From Nostoc sp. B(2019) (GTDB taxonomy: Bacteria > Cyanobacteriota > Cyanobacteriia > Cyanobacteriales > Nostocaceae), in assembly GCF_010091925.1 (NCBI RefSeq), contig NZ_WVID01000003.1, forward strand, positions 248,001-312,000: a stretch of DNA of 64,000 nucleotides. The letters are read 5' to 3'. Under the pieces are notes generated by a model, which was given only the letters and a program-made list of their open reading frames with translations, was not told where the DNA came from and made no database searches. A program made the translations under genes and the position numbers. Numbering within the stretch: position 1 is the stretch's first letter; every line of letters starts with the position of its first letter. Of the stretch, positions 35,928-45,001 are shown piece by piece.

Positions 35928-38900
35928 ATGGGTTCCCTTTTATACTCTTTGTCTCAAGCTGCAAATATATGTCCGGCATCGGAGTTATTTTTGCGCCATC
36001 GTCTACAGGTAGTAGAAGAATTGTGGGAATCAGTTCTTCGGCAAGAATGCGGTCAAAATATGGTAACTCTGTTGCGGCAGTTGCGCGATCTGTGTTCGCC
36101 AGAAGGACAAGCAACAAATGACCAAGCCTCCTCAGCCGTAAAATTGATTGAACAACTGAATATCAACGAAGCAATCCGAGCGGCTCGTGCCTTCGCTCTG
36201 TATTTTCAGCTGATTAACATCATAGAGCAGGAATATGAACAAAAGCAGCAGTTGAGTCGCTTTGAGTCAGAAACAGAACCAGCAGAGCAAGAAACCTTAC
36301 CCAATATTATCTATTCATCCAACCAAGGAGAAGACGACGCGCCTGTTAAGAGGGGAATAGTAGGAGACTTGCTGACCAGAAATTGGGTGGACAAACCACA
36401 AAGCAAACAAAAAGGTACTTTTGCTGCTTTATTTCCCCATTTATTTAAACTGAACGTACCACCGCAGCAAATTCAACGCCTAATTTCACAACTAGATGTG
36501 CGCTTAGTCTTCACAGCTCACCCCACAGAAATTGTCCGTCATACCATCCGGGATAAGCAGCGACAGGTAGTAAAACTCTTGCAACAACTCGATGCTTTGG
36601 AAAGTCGGGCTGGTAGTACAGGAGGGGGATATCCTTGGGAAGTAGTAGACTTACGCGAACAATTACTCGAAGAAATTCGCTTGTGGTGGCGCACAGACGA
36701 ACTTCACCAGTTCAAACCCTCGGTACTGGATGAGGTAGATTATGCCCTGCACTATTTCCAAGAAGTATTGTTTGATGGTATTCCCCAACTTTATAAACGC
36801 TTCAAATACACTTTAGCTGCTACCTTTCCTTGGCTGGAACCGCCGAGTAAAAACTTCTGCTGTTTTGGCTCTTGGGTAGGTTCAGACAGAGATGGTAATC
36901 CATCAGTAACACCAGAAATCACCTGGCAAACAGCTTGTTATCAGCGCAAAATGGTTTTGGGAAGATACATCGAATCAGTGAAGCAACTGATTGAATTATT
37001 GAGTGTGTCGATGCACTGGAGTGATGTCTTACCAGATTTGTTGGAATCTTTAGAGTTAGATCAGTCTCAGTTGAGCGAAGTATACGACGCACTGGCGCTA
37101 CGTTATCGGCAAGAACCCTATCGGCTAAAGCTAGCTTATGTGCAGAAACGGCTAGAAAATACACGCGATCGCAATTTAGCCTTATATAACCGGGAAACGC
37201 CAAAAAATCAAGACACCCCAATGTATCGTTCGGGAGACGATTTTCTAACAGAACTGCGGTTGATTCAACGCAACTTAACCGAAACAGGTTTAAGCTGTCG
37301 AGAACTAGAAAATCTTATTTGTCAAGTAGAAATCTTTGGCTTTAACCTGACACAGTTGGATATCCGCCAAGAATCATCCCGCCACGCCGATACGTTAAAT
37401 GAAATTCTCGAATACCTGCAAGTACTTCCTCAACCTTATAACGAACTCAGTGAAGAACAAAGAGTCGCTTGGCTAACAGGAGAACTAAAAACCCGTCGCC
37501 CATTAATTCCAGCAGAATTACCATTTTCTGAAAAGACCAACGATGTAATTGAAACCTTCCGCATCATGCGATCGCTGCAACAAGAGTTTGGCGGCAATAT
37601 CTGCCACACTTATATTATCAGTATGTGCCGCGAAGTTAGTGATGTACTGGAAGTGTTACTGTTAGCCAAAGAAGCCAGACTTTTTGACCCCGCCATTGCT
37701 GTAGGAACGATTCAAGTTGTTCCTCTATTTGAGACAGTAGAAGACTTGCAACGCTCCAGAAGCGTCATGCGTCAGCTCTTTGAACTCCCCCTATATCGAG
37801 CTTTGTTAGCCGGCGGCTACCAAGAGATAAAAGCAGCAAGTGCAGAAGATTCTTCCTCTCCTGCTTCCCCAGCCTCCCCTGCTCCCCCCTCCTCCTCCCC
37901 CCTCACCCCTAACTTACAAGAAGTAATGCTGGGGTATTCTGACAGCAACAAAGACTCTGGTTTTTTAAGTAGTAACTGGGAAATTCATAAAGCCCAAAAA
38001 TCACTCCAGACAATCGCAGAAGGGTATGGCGTGAATCTGCGGATTTTTCACGGACGAGGTGGTTCTGTTGGACGCGGTGGTGGCCCAGCTTATGAAGCTA
38101 TTTTGGCTCAACCAGGTCACAGTATTAATGGGCGGATCAAGATTACCGAACAAGGAGAAGTTTTGGCTTCCAAATACTCCTTACTGGACTTAGCTTTGTA
38201 CAATTTGGAAACCATCACCACTGCTGTAATTCAAGCTAGTCTGCTGCGGACTGGGTTTGATGATATCGAACCCTGGAATGAGATTATGGAAGAATTAGCA
38301 GCGCGATCGCGTCAGCATTATCGTGCTTTAATCTACGAGCAACCCGATTTTATCGACTTCTTCCACCAAGTAACCCCAATTGAAGAAATTAGCCAGTTGC
38401 AAATTAGTTCCCGTCCCGCACGGCGTCCATCTGGTAAGAAGGATTTAAGCAGTCTGCGAGCTATCCCTTGGGTATTTAGCTGGACACAAACCCGCTTTTT
38501 GCTACCTTCCTGGTACGGCGTCGGCACAGCGTTGCAAGAATTCTTGAACGGAGAACCAGAAGAACACCTGAAATTGCTGCGCTACTTTTATGTCAAATGG
38601 CCCTTTTTCAAGATGGTCATTTCCAAGGCAGAAATGACCTTGGCAAAAGTAGACATACAAATGGCGCATCACTATGTTGAGGAATTGTCAAAACCGGAAG
38701 ATAAAGTGCGCTTTGAGCAGGTTTTCGAGCAAATTGCCAGCGAATTCTATCTCACAAGGGATTTGGTGTTAAAAATTACTGGTCACAATCGTCTTTTGGA
38801 TGGTGATCCTGTATTGCAACGATCTGTGCAATTACGCAATGGCACAATTGTACCCTTGGGATTTATTCAGGTTTCCCTGCTCAAGCGCCTACGACAATCT

Positions 38901-39017
38901 CTAAATACTACTGCCACTTCTGGAGTTATCCACTCCCGTTACAGCAAAGGTGAACTACTGCGAGGAGCATTGTTAACCATTAATGGCATTGCTGCTGGGA
39001 TGAGAAATACAGGTTGA
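35928..39017 (+). CDS. ppc: Phosphoenolpyruvate carboxylase
   Basis: Carboxylates phosphoenolpyruvate with bicarbonate to oxaloacetate, replenishing the incomplete-TCA intermediates used for nitrogen assimilation. The 1029-residue enzyme is full length, with the catalytic [13 protein letters not shown] (194-206), [17 protein letters not shown], the glycine loop [14 protein letters not shown], and the C-terminal RNTG. The usual N-terminal phosphorylation Ser of plant enzymes is absent, as expected in cyanobacteria. Near residue 645, a Pro/Ser-rich insert ([20 protein letters not shown]) interrupts the region before [17 protein letters not shown]; its DNA resembles nearby C/T-rich spacer repeats. 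Confidence 0.97.
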   Translation: MGSLLYSLSQAANICPASELFLRHRLQVVEELWESVLRQECGQNMVTLLRQLRDLCSPEGQATNDQASSAVKLIEQLNINEAIRAARAFALYFQLINIIEQEYEQKQQLSRFESETEPAEQETLPNIIYSSNQGEDDAPVKRGIVGDLLTRNWVDKPQSKQKGTFAALFPHLFKLNVPPQQIQRLISQLDVRLVFTAHPTEIVRHTIRDKQRQVVKLLQQLDALESRAGSTGGGYPWEVVDLREQLLEEIRLWWRTDELHQFKPSVLDEVDYALHYFQEVLFDGIPQLYKRFKYTLAATFPWLEPPSKNFCCFGSWVGSDRDGNPSVTPEITWQTACYQRKMVLGRYIESVKQLIELLSVSMHWSDVLPDLLESLELDQSQLSEVYDALALRYRQEPYRLKLAYVQKRLENTRDRNLALYNRETPKNQDTPMYRSGDDFLTELRLIQRNLTETGLSCRELENLICQVEIFGFNLTQLDIRQESSRHADTLNEILEYLQVLPQPYNELSEEQRVAWLTGELKTRRPLIPAELPFSEKTNDVIETFRIMRSLQQEFGGNICHTYIISMCREVSDVLEVLLLAKEARLFDPAIAVGTIQVVPLFETVEDLQRSRSVMRQLFELPLYRALLAGGYQEIKAASAEDSSSPASPASPAPPSSSPLTPNLQEVMLGYSDSNKDSGFLSSNWEIHKAQKSLQTIAEGYGVNLRIFHGRGGSVGRGGGPAYEAILAQPGHSINGRIKITEQGEVLASKYSLLDLALYNLETITTAVIQASLLRTGFDDIEPWNEIMEELAARSRQHYRALIYEQPDFIDFFHQVTPIEEISQLQISSRPARRPSGKKDLSSLRAIPWVFSWTQTRFLLPSWYGVGTALQEFLNGEPEEHLKLLRYFYVKWPFFKMVISKAEMTLAKVDIQMAHHYVEELSKPEDKVRFEQVFEQIASEFYLTRDLVLKITGHNRLLDGDPVLQRSVQLRNGTIVPLGFIQVSLLKRLRQSLNTTATSGVIHSRYSKGELLRGALLTINGIAAGMRNTG

Positions 39018-39030
39018 GCCGCTACGCAAA

Positions 39031-39100
39031 GTCAAGAGTCCAAAGGAGCCAGTGCGCCCTTGCGGTTCCCCGACTTGTAGGAACTGGCGTTCCAAAGTCC
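39031..39100. repeat. Palindromic repeat family member, reverse orientation
   Basis: Reads GTCAAGAGTCCAAAGGAGCC..., with arms GCCAGT and ACTGGC around a central part containing CCTTGCGG/CCCCGACT. It belongs to the family at 39421 and 44908 in the opposite orientation. It fills most of the ppc-39129 spacer. Confidence 0.6.
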
Positions 39101-39128
39101 AAAATCCAAAGTTTTTGACCCTTGACAA

Positions 39129-39383
39129 ATGACTAAAAATAGAGTTCTCATTTGCACCTTATTAGCACTATCATCAGGTTTCTTTGGTGGTTACATCGGT
39201 GGACAAACCACCCTAATGCTGCATAACCAAAAGTGTCAAAACCAGCCTTGGGGCTTCAAGCAGATGTGCAACGCCTGGGTAACACCAGGAGCAATGTGGC
39301 AAGGTAGCACCACAGGAATATGGACAGGCACAATCTTAGGGGCATTTGTCGGCGGTTCAATGACGCGCCAAACTCGTGATTAG
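39129..39383 (+). CDS. Small membrane protein, hypothetical
   Basis: An 84-residue protein with two hydrophobic, glycine-rich segments: VLICTLLALSSGFFGGYIGGQTTLML (5-30) and GIWTGTILGAFVGGSMT near the C-terminus. Two Cys (KCQNQPW, MCNAWV) lie in the loop between them. GxxxG patterns suggest helix packing. No family was recognised. It follows ppc on the same strand after a repeat, so it may be cotranscribed. Confidence 0.65.
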   Translation: MTKNRVLICTLLALSSGFFGGYIGGQTTLMLHNQKCQNQPWGFKQMCNAWVTPGAMWQGSTTGIWTGTILGAFVGGSMTRQTRD

Positions 39384-39420
39384 TCATTTGTCAGCAGTAA
39401 TTTCTTTTGACTTTTGACTT

Positions 39421-39480
39421 TTGAACGCCACTTGCTTTATGCCGGGAAACCCGTCCAACGCAGTGGCTCCTCTTGACTCC
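39421..39480. repeat. Palindromic repeat family member (arms GCCACT/AGTGGC)
   Basis: TTGAACGCCACTTGCTTTAT leads through an inner hairpin CGGGAAACCCG to CGCAGTGGCTCCTCTTGAC. The outer arms GCCACT/AGTGGC differ from the 44908 copy (GCCAGT/ACTGGC) by paired changes that keep the stem. Confidence 0.7.
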
Positions 39481-39484
39481 TTAA

Positions 39485-39871
39485 TCAACCATCAGTCGGA
39501 GCAATAGGCGATTGTAAATTACTCAAAGTTTTCCAAGTGTTAGTGCTGGTATCAAAACAACGCCAATTTTTCCCAGAGCGCTCTTGATAGCAAAACAGGC
39601 TGCGATCGCGACCATCAAGATTATCAGTTAAATAATATACAATTCCTCGAAAAGGATAAGTTTTGCGACTCAGCCGCTTAGCCACTGCTTGATTCGGACA
39701 TTCGATAACAAAAACTGGTAAACCATCCAGGTGAGCTAACGAAAAGATACACATCCGCAAAATGGCTCTGAGCCAACTTTCTGAATTGTCAAAATAGTCG
39801 TCTATGATTTTGTTGGTTAGACCTTTTTCGAGCTTACGGTCTTTGTCGTGAGGAGTTTGGACATCAGACAT
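39485..39871 (-). CDS. Conserved hypothetical protein
   Basis: A 128-residue soluble protein starting MSDVQTPHDKDRKLEKG. This ATG has AGGTGA about 6 bases upstream; a GTG seven codons earlier is less likely. The body (NKIIDDYFDNSESWLRAILRMCIFSLAHLDGLPVFVIECPNQAVAKRLSRKTYPFRGIVYYLTDNLDGRDRSLFCYQERSGKNWRCFDTSTNTWKTL) looks globular with mixed helix and strand. No domain was recognised. It is transcribed opposite to its neighbours, ending in the repeat at 39421-39480. Confidence 0.7.
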   Translation of the reverse strand: MSDVQTPHDKDRKLEKGLTNKIIDDYFDNSESWLRAILRMCIFSLAHLDGLPVFVIECPNQAVAKRLSRKTYPFRGIVYYLTDNLDGRDRSLFCYQERSGKNWRCFDTSTNTWKTLSNLQSPIAPTDG

Positions 39872-40078
39872 AGCATCACCTAATTGCCACACCGTTGGTT
39901 TGAGATTAAACCAAAATCTTGAGAACTGACAAGCGTATATATAGCAGGGAACAGGCGTAAAAGGTACTGGAGATTAGGGATTGGGGATTACAGAAAAATA
40001 CCATTAAGTAGGCAAACAGAAAATTTAGGGATCAGCAAGGCTGGTAAAATCTGCTTATAGCCTTGAGAGCAAATTGTC

Positions 40079-40384
40079 ATGCCTACTGAAACTAACCCAG
40101 GAAATCAAACTACTACGGGTGCTGATGCTATTGATGAAGCGATCGCGCAAGGAATTGATTTTGATGGTTCTCCCATTCCGCCAGCCAAGCTAGAACTTTA
40201 TGGTAAAGTCATGACGCTAGAGGGCAATAGACAGCGTAGTGGCGTTTCCAATACAATGCGATCGCGTATTGTACGAATTGGTGCAAAACATATTCCCCAA
40301 GCAGAACTCGACAAATTACTTGTAGATGCTGGTTTCGCACCTTTAAAAGAGAAAGAAATTGCCTTTTTTTATAGCGGCAAGTAA
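40079..40384 (+). CDS. Conserved hypothetical protein
   Basis: A 101-residue soluble protein. After a Thr/Asn-rich start (MPTETNPGNQTTTGADAIDEAIAQGIDFDG) comes IPPAKLELYGKVMTLEGNRQRSGVSNTMRSRIVRIGAKHIPQAELDKLLVDAGFAPLKEKEIAFFYSGK. Helical regions and a conserved-looking basic central stretch (RQRSGVSNTMRSRIVR) suggest nucleic-acid or phosphate contact, but this is only inference. Short proteins of this pattern are frequent in cyanobacteria. Monocistronic. Confidence 0.75.
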   Translation: MPTETNPGNQTTTGADAIDEAIAQGIDFDGSPIPPAKLELYGKVMTLEGNRQRSGVSNTMRSRIVRIGAKHIPQAELDKLLVDAGFAPLKEKEIAFFYSGK

Positions 40385-40921
40385 ATATTAGCTGAGGATA
40401 CTAAAATAGGACTTTGGGGAAACATAATCACCCCAGTAGGCTGATACAGACTTGGTTTGCATTATTCGCAATCACCAAAGGCAGGAGTCAACAATACAGC
40501 AGACTCCTGACCTATTTTGAAAGATTCAAGTTAACAATGCTAATTAGTAGCCCTTTCAAAGTGGCTAAAAATCCCAAATATTTTCCCGAATCTTAGGCTT
40601 TTCACCTTCGTGTCGTAGTACGGGGAGTCCGTTCAAGTCGAGCCAGCCGCTTGCGGGGGTTCCTCCCGTTGTGCGGACTGGCATGGGAAACCTACCCACA
40701 CGGCTGCCCTTGTCTTGGTAGTTAAAAAATTGCCTTTTTAACCACTAAGACTCTAAGACACAAAGAAAGATACATTCCCTTTTAAAGGGCTAATCCTAAT
40801 TGATTCAGTGTTTTTCAAAAGACTATGCATTTGACATCAATCTACAGATCGAGGGATTGATTTTTGATAAATAGACATGATAAATATAACAGCAATTTGT
40901 ATAATTTTTAACAACATTTAG
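40385..40921. repeat. Intergenic region with GC-rich repeats
   Basis: This 537-base spacer has no credible gene. At about 40612-40722 is a GC-rich repeat (CCGCTTGCGGGGGTTCCTCC, then GGGAAACC..CCC), relative of the one at 60585. TAGCCCTTTCAAAGTGGCTA at 40548 resembles 17520-17539. The last 170 bases are AT-rich and precede the FkbM pseudogene. Confidence 0.5.
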
Positions 40922-41562
40922 ATGAGGCTTTCTGTAATGAAGTGGCTAAAACGAACCTATCAATTTCTTTTTACCAGGAAATCCTTATTTAATTTTCATT
41001 TAGCTCTGTTTCATCTTTCGCTTCGAGGAATGGGCATTTTAAATTATGAAAGCAAAGTTGATTCAGGAGAAGACTTTTTTATTAAAAAATACATCAAAGG
41101 AAAAGAAAAAAAGATAATAAGGGCAAAGCAAAGATATATGACTACCGTGATCAAGATTCTTCAGGACATGCATCGTTGTATAAGAATGTCATAGAAGTGC
41201 TGCATTATTCATCATCGATAGAGTACGAAATAGAGATAACTACCATTGATGATTTTGTCAAAGAGCATGATATTAAAGAGATAGATTTTCTGAAGATAGA
41301 TACAGAAGGACATGAATTAGCCGTCTTAAAAGGGGCTAGAGAACCTCTTAGTAGTGGCATCATAAAAATGATCCAATTTGAGTTTAATGATATGAATATC
41401 GTGTCTCGAACATTTTTTCGAGACTTTCAAGAGATTTTAAAAGGGTATCGTCTTCATAGAATGATGCGAGATGGACTTATTCCTATGAAGGCATATTTAG
41501 GCGGAAGACAAATTCATTACGAACTCTTTGCCTATCAGAATATTGTTGCGATTCGCGATTAG
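40922..41562 (+). pseudogene. Decayed FkbM-family methyltransferase
   Basis: Two overlapping frames. The first begins MKWLKRTYQFLFTRKSLFNFHL and runs to GILNYESKVDSGEDFFIKKYIKGKEKK. The second, in another frame, resumes at YDYRDQDSSGHASLYKNV and holds EITTIDDFVKEHDIKEIDFLKIDTEGHELAVLKGA, the FkbM C-terminal signature. The SAM-binding segment expected between them (FDVGANVGNY-type) is gone, roughly 60 codons, and the junction is out of frame. So the enzyme cannot be functional. The gene is more AT-rich than its neighbours, suggesting lateral acquisition. FkbM enzymes typically methylate sugars or other surface or secondary metabolites. Confidence 0.85.
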
Positions 41563-41741
41563 TAAGTATCTGAGTTTTTTGAAAGGCAAAACTATCAGGA
41601 TTGGCTACTAAACCAAGACTTTAAATCAAAAAAGAGTAGATATTATTAGTAAGTGATCGCTCATACCGCCACGTAATAAATAATCGCCAAACTGCCCATT
41701 TTTTAACTTCTATTCACCAAGAGTTAATATAATAAACTTCG

Positions 41742-41780
41742 GAGTTTTAGCCTATGTGCTAAATATCTCCGGTTTTTTAG
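41742..41780 (+). terminator. Rho-independent terminator
   Basis: CGGAG..TTTAGC pairs with GCTAAA..CTCCG, with an internal bulge, and TTTTTT follows on the plus strand. It terminates transcription from the FkbM remnant and lies six bases before the convergent NUDIX stop codon. Confidence 0.75.
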
Positions 41781-41785
41781 CTAAT

Positions 41786-42217
41786 TTACAGATACTCAAA
41801 AAATACTTCTGGTACTAATCTTAATTCTCCAGATTTAAAACGAGAAATTTCTATCCAAAGTGCCCGATGTTTATGAGTTTCTGACTCAGAGAAAACTAAA
41901 CTTTCCAGTTGATAAAATTTGGGTTCGGCAAAATCACATTGATAAAGTTGAATAATTTCGTGTCCCTGTCTACCATTAAATGTAAACAGATTTTCTATAC
42001 AACCCAGATAGCGGATATTCGTTAAATCTGCCTGAATTTCTTCTTGAAATTCTCGCTCTAGAGCTAGGCAGCTAGTTTCACCAAATTCAACACCACCACC
42101 CAGAGCACGATAAAATGTGTCTTGCTTGACTGGATCATAGCCTTCAGAAACAAATATGCGATCGCCATCCCGAATTAGCCCCAAGGCCAATAGCCGAATT
42201 TCACCTGGTTTATTCAT
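41786..42217 (-). CDS. NUDIX hydrolase
   Basis: A 143-residue NUDIX-fold protein. The NUDIX box is seen as GGGVEFGETSCLALEREFQEEIQAD (about residues 40-64), fitting Gx5Ex7REuxEExGu with Gln in place of the last Gly-type position. Substrates are nucleoside-diphosphate-linked compounds; which one is unknown. It starts 8 bases after the stop codon of the upstream DUF3531 gene, so the two are cotranscribed. Confidence 0.94.
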   Translation of the reverse strand: MNKPGEIRLLALGLIRDGDRIFVSEGYDPVKQDTFYRALGGGVEFGETSCLALEREFQEEIQADLTNIRYLGCIENLFTFNGRQGHEIIQLYQCDFAEPKFYQLESLVFSESETHKHRALWIEISRFKSGELRLVPEVFFEYL

Positions 42218-42225
42218 TGTTGTAA

Positions 42226-42687
42226 CTAATTGTCGTAAATAGAGTGAGAACGACTGTCACTATCTTCGACAGGCCAATCTGTATTTTCGCCGCCGATGTA
42301 CAATTCTTCAAGAGTGACATATTCTTCAGAAAGCTGTGTGAGGGCGTTGATTAAAATATCTAAGGCGATCGCATCACTCGTTCCTAAGTCAAACCAGCAA
42401 CGTGCCCACATACCCTCATACTCAAACTCACCCATATTATGCATCAGCGCTAGCAGGCTTTTATCATACCCTTGCGGATCATAATCCATGTAGTTGATAT
42501 CATTTCCGGTTTCCTGCACTTGCAGATTTTCAGCATTGAATGCACCCAGTTTACCTAGATAAAACCAGGAATTAAAAACCTCTTCTACATACTGCTTTTC
42601 ACGCCCAGAAGGAATGGTGCTGAACTTCAGCCAAATCCAAACATCAAATGGATTAACATCACGGAACTGAATCTGCATTGCGGACAA
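42226..42687 (-). CDS. DUF3531 family protein
   Basis: A 153-residue protein conserved in cyanobacteria and plant plastids. It starts MSAMQIQFRDVNPFDVWIWLKF and contains EKQYVEEVFNSWFYLGKLGAFNAENLQVQ, INYMDYDPQGYDKSLLALMHNMGEFEYEGMWARCWFDLGTSDAIALDILINAL, all family-typical. Function unknown. An alternative start is the second Met (MQIQFRD). It is followed by the NUDIX gene on the same strand. Confidence 0.92.
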   Translation of the reverse strand: MSAMQIQFRDVNPFDVWIWLKFSTIPSGREKQYVEEVFNSWFYLGKLGAFNAENLQVQETGNDINYMDYDPQGYDKSLLALMHNMGEFEYEGMWARCWFDLGTSDAIALDILINALTQLSEEYVTLEELYIGGENTDWPVEDSDSRSHSIYDN

Positions 42688-42851
42688 ATATTTTAACTAC
42701 TCTTACTAAAAATAAGCATATCAGGGTAGGGCTTGGAATAAGGTAGGAGTCAAAGGTCAAGAGTTAGAAGGCAGAGTGGCAGAGTGCAAAGACTTACTGC
42801 AACTGCTCCCCTGCTCCCTCATCTTCCCAATGCCCAATGCCCAATACCCAA

Positions 42852-43814
42852 CTAAACACCCGAATTATTCAGGCGACTAACAGCACCACCGCGTTCACTC
42901 TCAATTTGTTTTACCAAATTAGCTGGGAGTTGAGATCTTTTAGTTAATGCTTTGTCAAAATTAGCGATCGCTTCTTGGATAAGTTGTTGGCTTTTTTCCT
43001 GTCTCCCCTGTTCTTTAAGGATTTGGGCTTTGAGATAATAAATTTCTGGGTTATCGGATGTAGTTTTGATCGCGCGGTTGGCATATTCTAGCGCCTGGGA
43101 GTACTGTTTTAAATCCCGGTAGGCAAGAGCAATACCCCGATCCACAAGATACTGAGGAGCAGCATTTCTTTCCAAGCGTTCAATTGCCTGATCTGGGCTA
43201 GCAAAAGGCAAGTTGACAGCCAACATCAAATCCATATAACCCTTGAGTAAATTCAATTCTGGATCGTTGGCAGAAATCGCTTCGGCTTTGTCTAAATATT
43301 CATAAACTTGCCGCAGCCGACCTAAAGCTCTTGGCGCACCGTTGACTGTACCCTCGCGAGTGAGAATTACCGCTCCTTCTAAAAAATGACCAACGGCAGT
43401 GTATAAATTACCACGCAAAGGGTTGCTTGAAATCAATTTTTGTCCAGTTTCTAAGGTTTTCTGGCTGTAGGTGTCTAGTTTGCCAAAATCCTTTTTTCCA
43501 TAAGCTAAGGATGCCTTCATGGCATAAGCTAGAGGTTCATTTGGTTCATTGGATATTGCTTTTTGCAGGTAATGCTCTGCCTCTGGATAGTTACCTTGTT
43601 GGAAAATTGCTTTAAAAGCTGCTTCCGTTTGATCTCCAATTTCATGAGGTTTGTTACTCCGAAACGGATCTCCAGCGAGGGAGGGACTGATCCACAGATT
43701 AAGAGCTATTGTCCAAGGGGCAACGCCAAAGGCGATCGCACCTGCAAAACTAGCCTTAGCAAACCTAGTAAGTTTGGCAAACAAAATTGGTCGAGAAGAA
43801 AACCGTTTAGTCAT
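42852..43814 (-). CDS. Exported TPR-repeat protein
   Basis: A 320-residue protein. A basic N-terminus and a hydrophobic core (FAGAIAFGVAPWTIALNLWISPSLAGDP) look like a signal peptide or anchor. At least five TPR-like helix pairs follow: GNYPEAEHYLQKAISNEPNEPLAYAMKASLAYGKKDF, LDTYSQKTLETGQKLISSNP, LEYANRAIKTTSDNPEIYYLKAQILKEQGRQEKSQQLIQEAI. Proteins of this arrangement (Sll0314-like) are common in cyanobacteria and act as periplasmic or membrane-side binding scaffolds. Monocistronic; divergent from the ABC gene. Confidence 0.85.
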   Translation of the reverse strand: MTKRFSSRPILFAKLTRFAKASFAGAIAFGVAPWTIALNLWISPSLAGDPFRSNKPHEIGDQTEAAFKAIFQQGNYPEAEHYLQKAISNEPNEPLAYAMKASLAYGKKDFGKLDTYSQKTLETGQKLISSNPLRGNLYTAVGHFLEGAVILTREGTVNGAPRALGRLRQVYEYLDKAEAISANDPELNLLKGYMDLMLAVNLPFASPDQAIERLERNAAPQYLVDRGIALAYRDLKQYSQALEYANRAIKTTSDNPEIYYLKAQILKEQGRQEKSQQLIQEAIANFDKALTKRSQLPANLVKQIESERGGAVSRLNNSGV

Positions 43815-44167
43815 TTTAGCCCTCAGAATAATTGCCGTTGAAATAGTTGTATGTCTTACTTAAAATGCAAAAAGATGATTTCAGCCAACACTTTCTACAC
43901 AGGTTGACTTCAGTAATTTTTCCAGGTTCCCATGCTTGTTGTAGGCATTATTCACGGGTAAGTCTGCCACAATGGAGAGGATTCACAAATGGCGCTCGGA
44001 CTTCTCGGACGCTGCCGCCTGATAACTTCGGGGAGAAGGTGGATGATTCTGGCTGCTAGATTAAGGTGTGAACACAGGTAATGCGCTATAAATACTTTTC
44101 AGAATCTTCTAGTTGCTCTTGGTGTAGTTAATTCAGTAATTTGCTGACTTTTTGGTAATCTTAACAA
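43815..44167. other. Divergent promoter region, TPR gene / ABC gene
   Basis: About 350 bases without a gene. A GC-rich block at about 43990-44050 carries the direct repeat CTCGGACTT/CTCGGACGC and possible short stems (GGCGC/GCGCC-like), unlike the AT-rich flanks. It could be part of a small RNA or a repeat fragment; not identified. Confidence 0.35.
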
Positions 44168-44842
44168 ATGCTCTATCTTAGAAATCTAATTTATCACCCC
44201 ACAGCTTGCCCAACAGCGATTCTCAAATCAATCAACCTAGAATTAGCACCCCAGCAGTTGGGTCTGATTATTGGCCCTAGTGGTTCTGGTAAAAGTACCT
44301 TACTAGAAATTTTGTCGGGACTAGCCGAACCTACTTCTGGCGCAGTCTTTTGGCGAGAACAAGAACTCATAGCCGAACAGCTACAACAATTGGCTGGGTT
44401 AGTATTTCAGTTTCCAGAGCGACATTTTTGCGGTGGTTCGATTTTAGAAGAATTGCGTTTAGGGCATCCTGAATTGGGGTCAGAGCGAGTCAGGCAGGCA
44501 CTAAGTGAAGTAGGATTAGAGCATTTATCACTTTCAGCAGCACCTCATGCTTTGAGTGGTGGTCAGCAACGACGTTTAGCTTTGGCAGTGCAATTAATTC
44601 GCCAGCCAAATTTACTATTGTTAGATGAACCAACAGCTGGATTAGATTGGTCAATGCGTCGGCAACTGGTAAATTTATTAGCGAAACTGAAACAAGATTG
44701 GACATTGTTGATAGTGACACACGATGCTGGCGATCTTTTAGCGATCGCAGACCGTTGCTGGACACTCAACCACGGTGAACTAGAATCAATTGATCCAGAA
44801 ACTCTAAGAGCCAAAGTCAAAGAACCGCAACCGACAGCGTGA
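44168..44842 (+). CDS. ABC transporter ATP-binding protein (ECF/CbiO-like)
   Basis: A 224-residue ATPase. It has Walker A GPSGSGKST (about 38-46), Q-loop VFQFPERHFCGGSILEEL, the signature LSGGQQRRLALA, Walker B LLLLDEPTAGLD and the switch His in IVTHD. The Q-loop form FPERHF is typical of the energy-coupling-factor (EcfA/CbiO) group and of plastid ABCI-type relatives. No permease or substrate-binding subunit is encoded nearby, so its partner and substrate are unknown. Confidence 0.93.
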   Translation: MLYLRNLIYHPTACPTAILKSINLELAPQQLGLIIGPSGSGKSTLLEILSGLAEPTSGAVFWREQELIAEQLQQLAGLVFQFPERHFCGGSILEELRLGHPELGSERVRQALSEVGLEHLSLSAAPHALSGGQQRRLALAVQLIRQPNLLLLDEPTAGLDWSMRRQLVNLLAKLKQDWTLLIVTHDAGDLLAIADRCWTLNHGELESIDPETLRAKVKEPQPTA

Positions 44843-44907
44843 AAGAGAGCAGGGGAGCAGGGGGGCAGAGGAGCAGGGGGCAGAGGGGCAACGAAAACTA
44901 ATGACTC

Positions 44908-44964
44908 TTGAACGCCAGTTGCTTTAAGTCGGCGGAGCCGCCCAACGCACTGGCTTCTCTTGAC
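44908..44964. repeat. Palindromic repeat family member (arms GCCAGT/ACTGGC)
   Basis: TTGAACGCCAGTTGCTTTAA, an inner stem CGGCGGAGCCG, then CGCACTGGCTTCTCTTGACC. Same plan as 39421-39480, with compensating changes in both stems. A GGGGAGCAGGGGGCAG tract precedes it and GTCAAGA-type heptamers follow. Confidence 0.7.
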
Positions 44965-45001
44965 CCTTGACTCTTGACAAATAGCCAATGACCAATGACA
45001 A

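Noticed and set aside
40414-40596. 60-codon plus-strand frame
   Set aside because: It overlaps dispersed repeats and shows no protein-like pattern.
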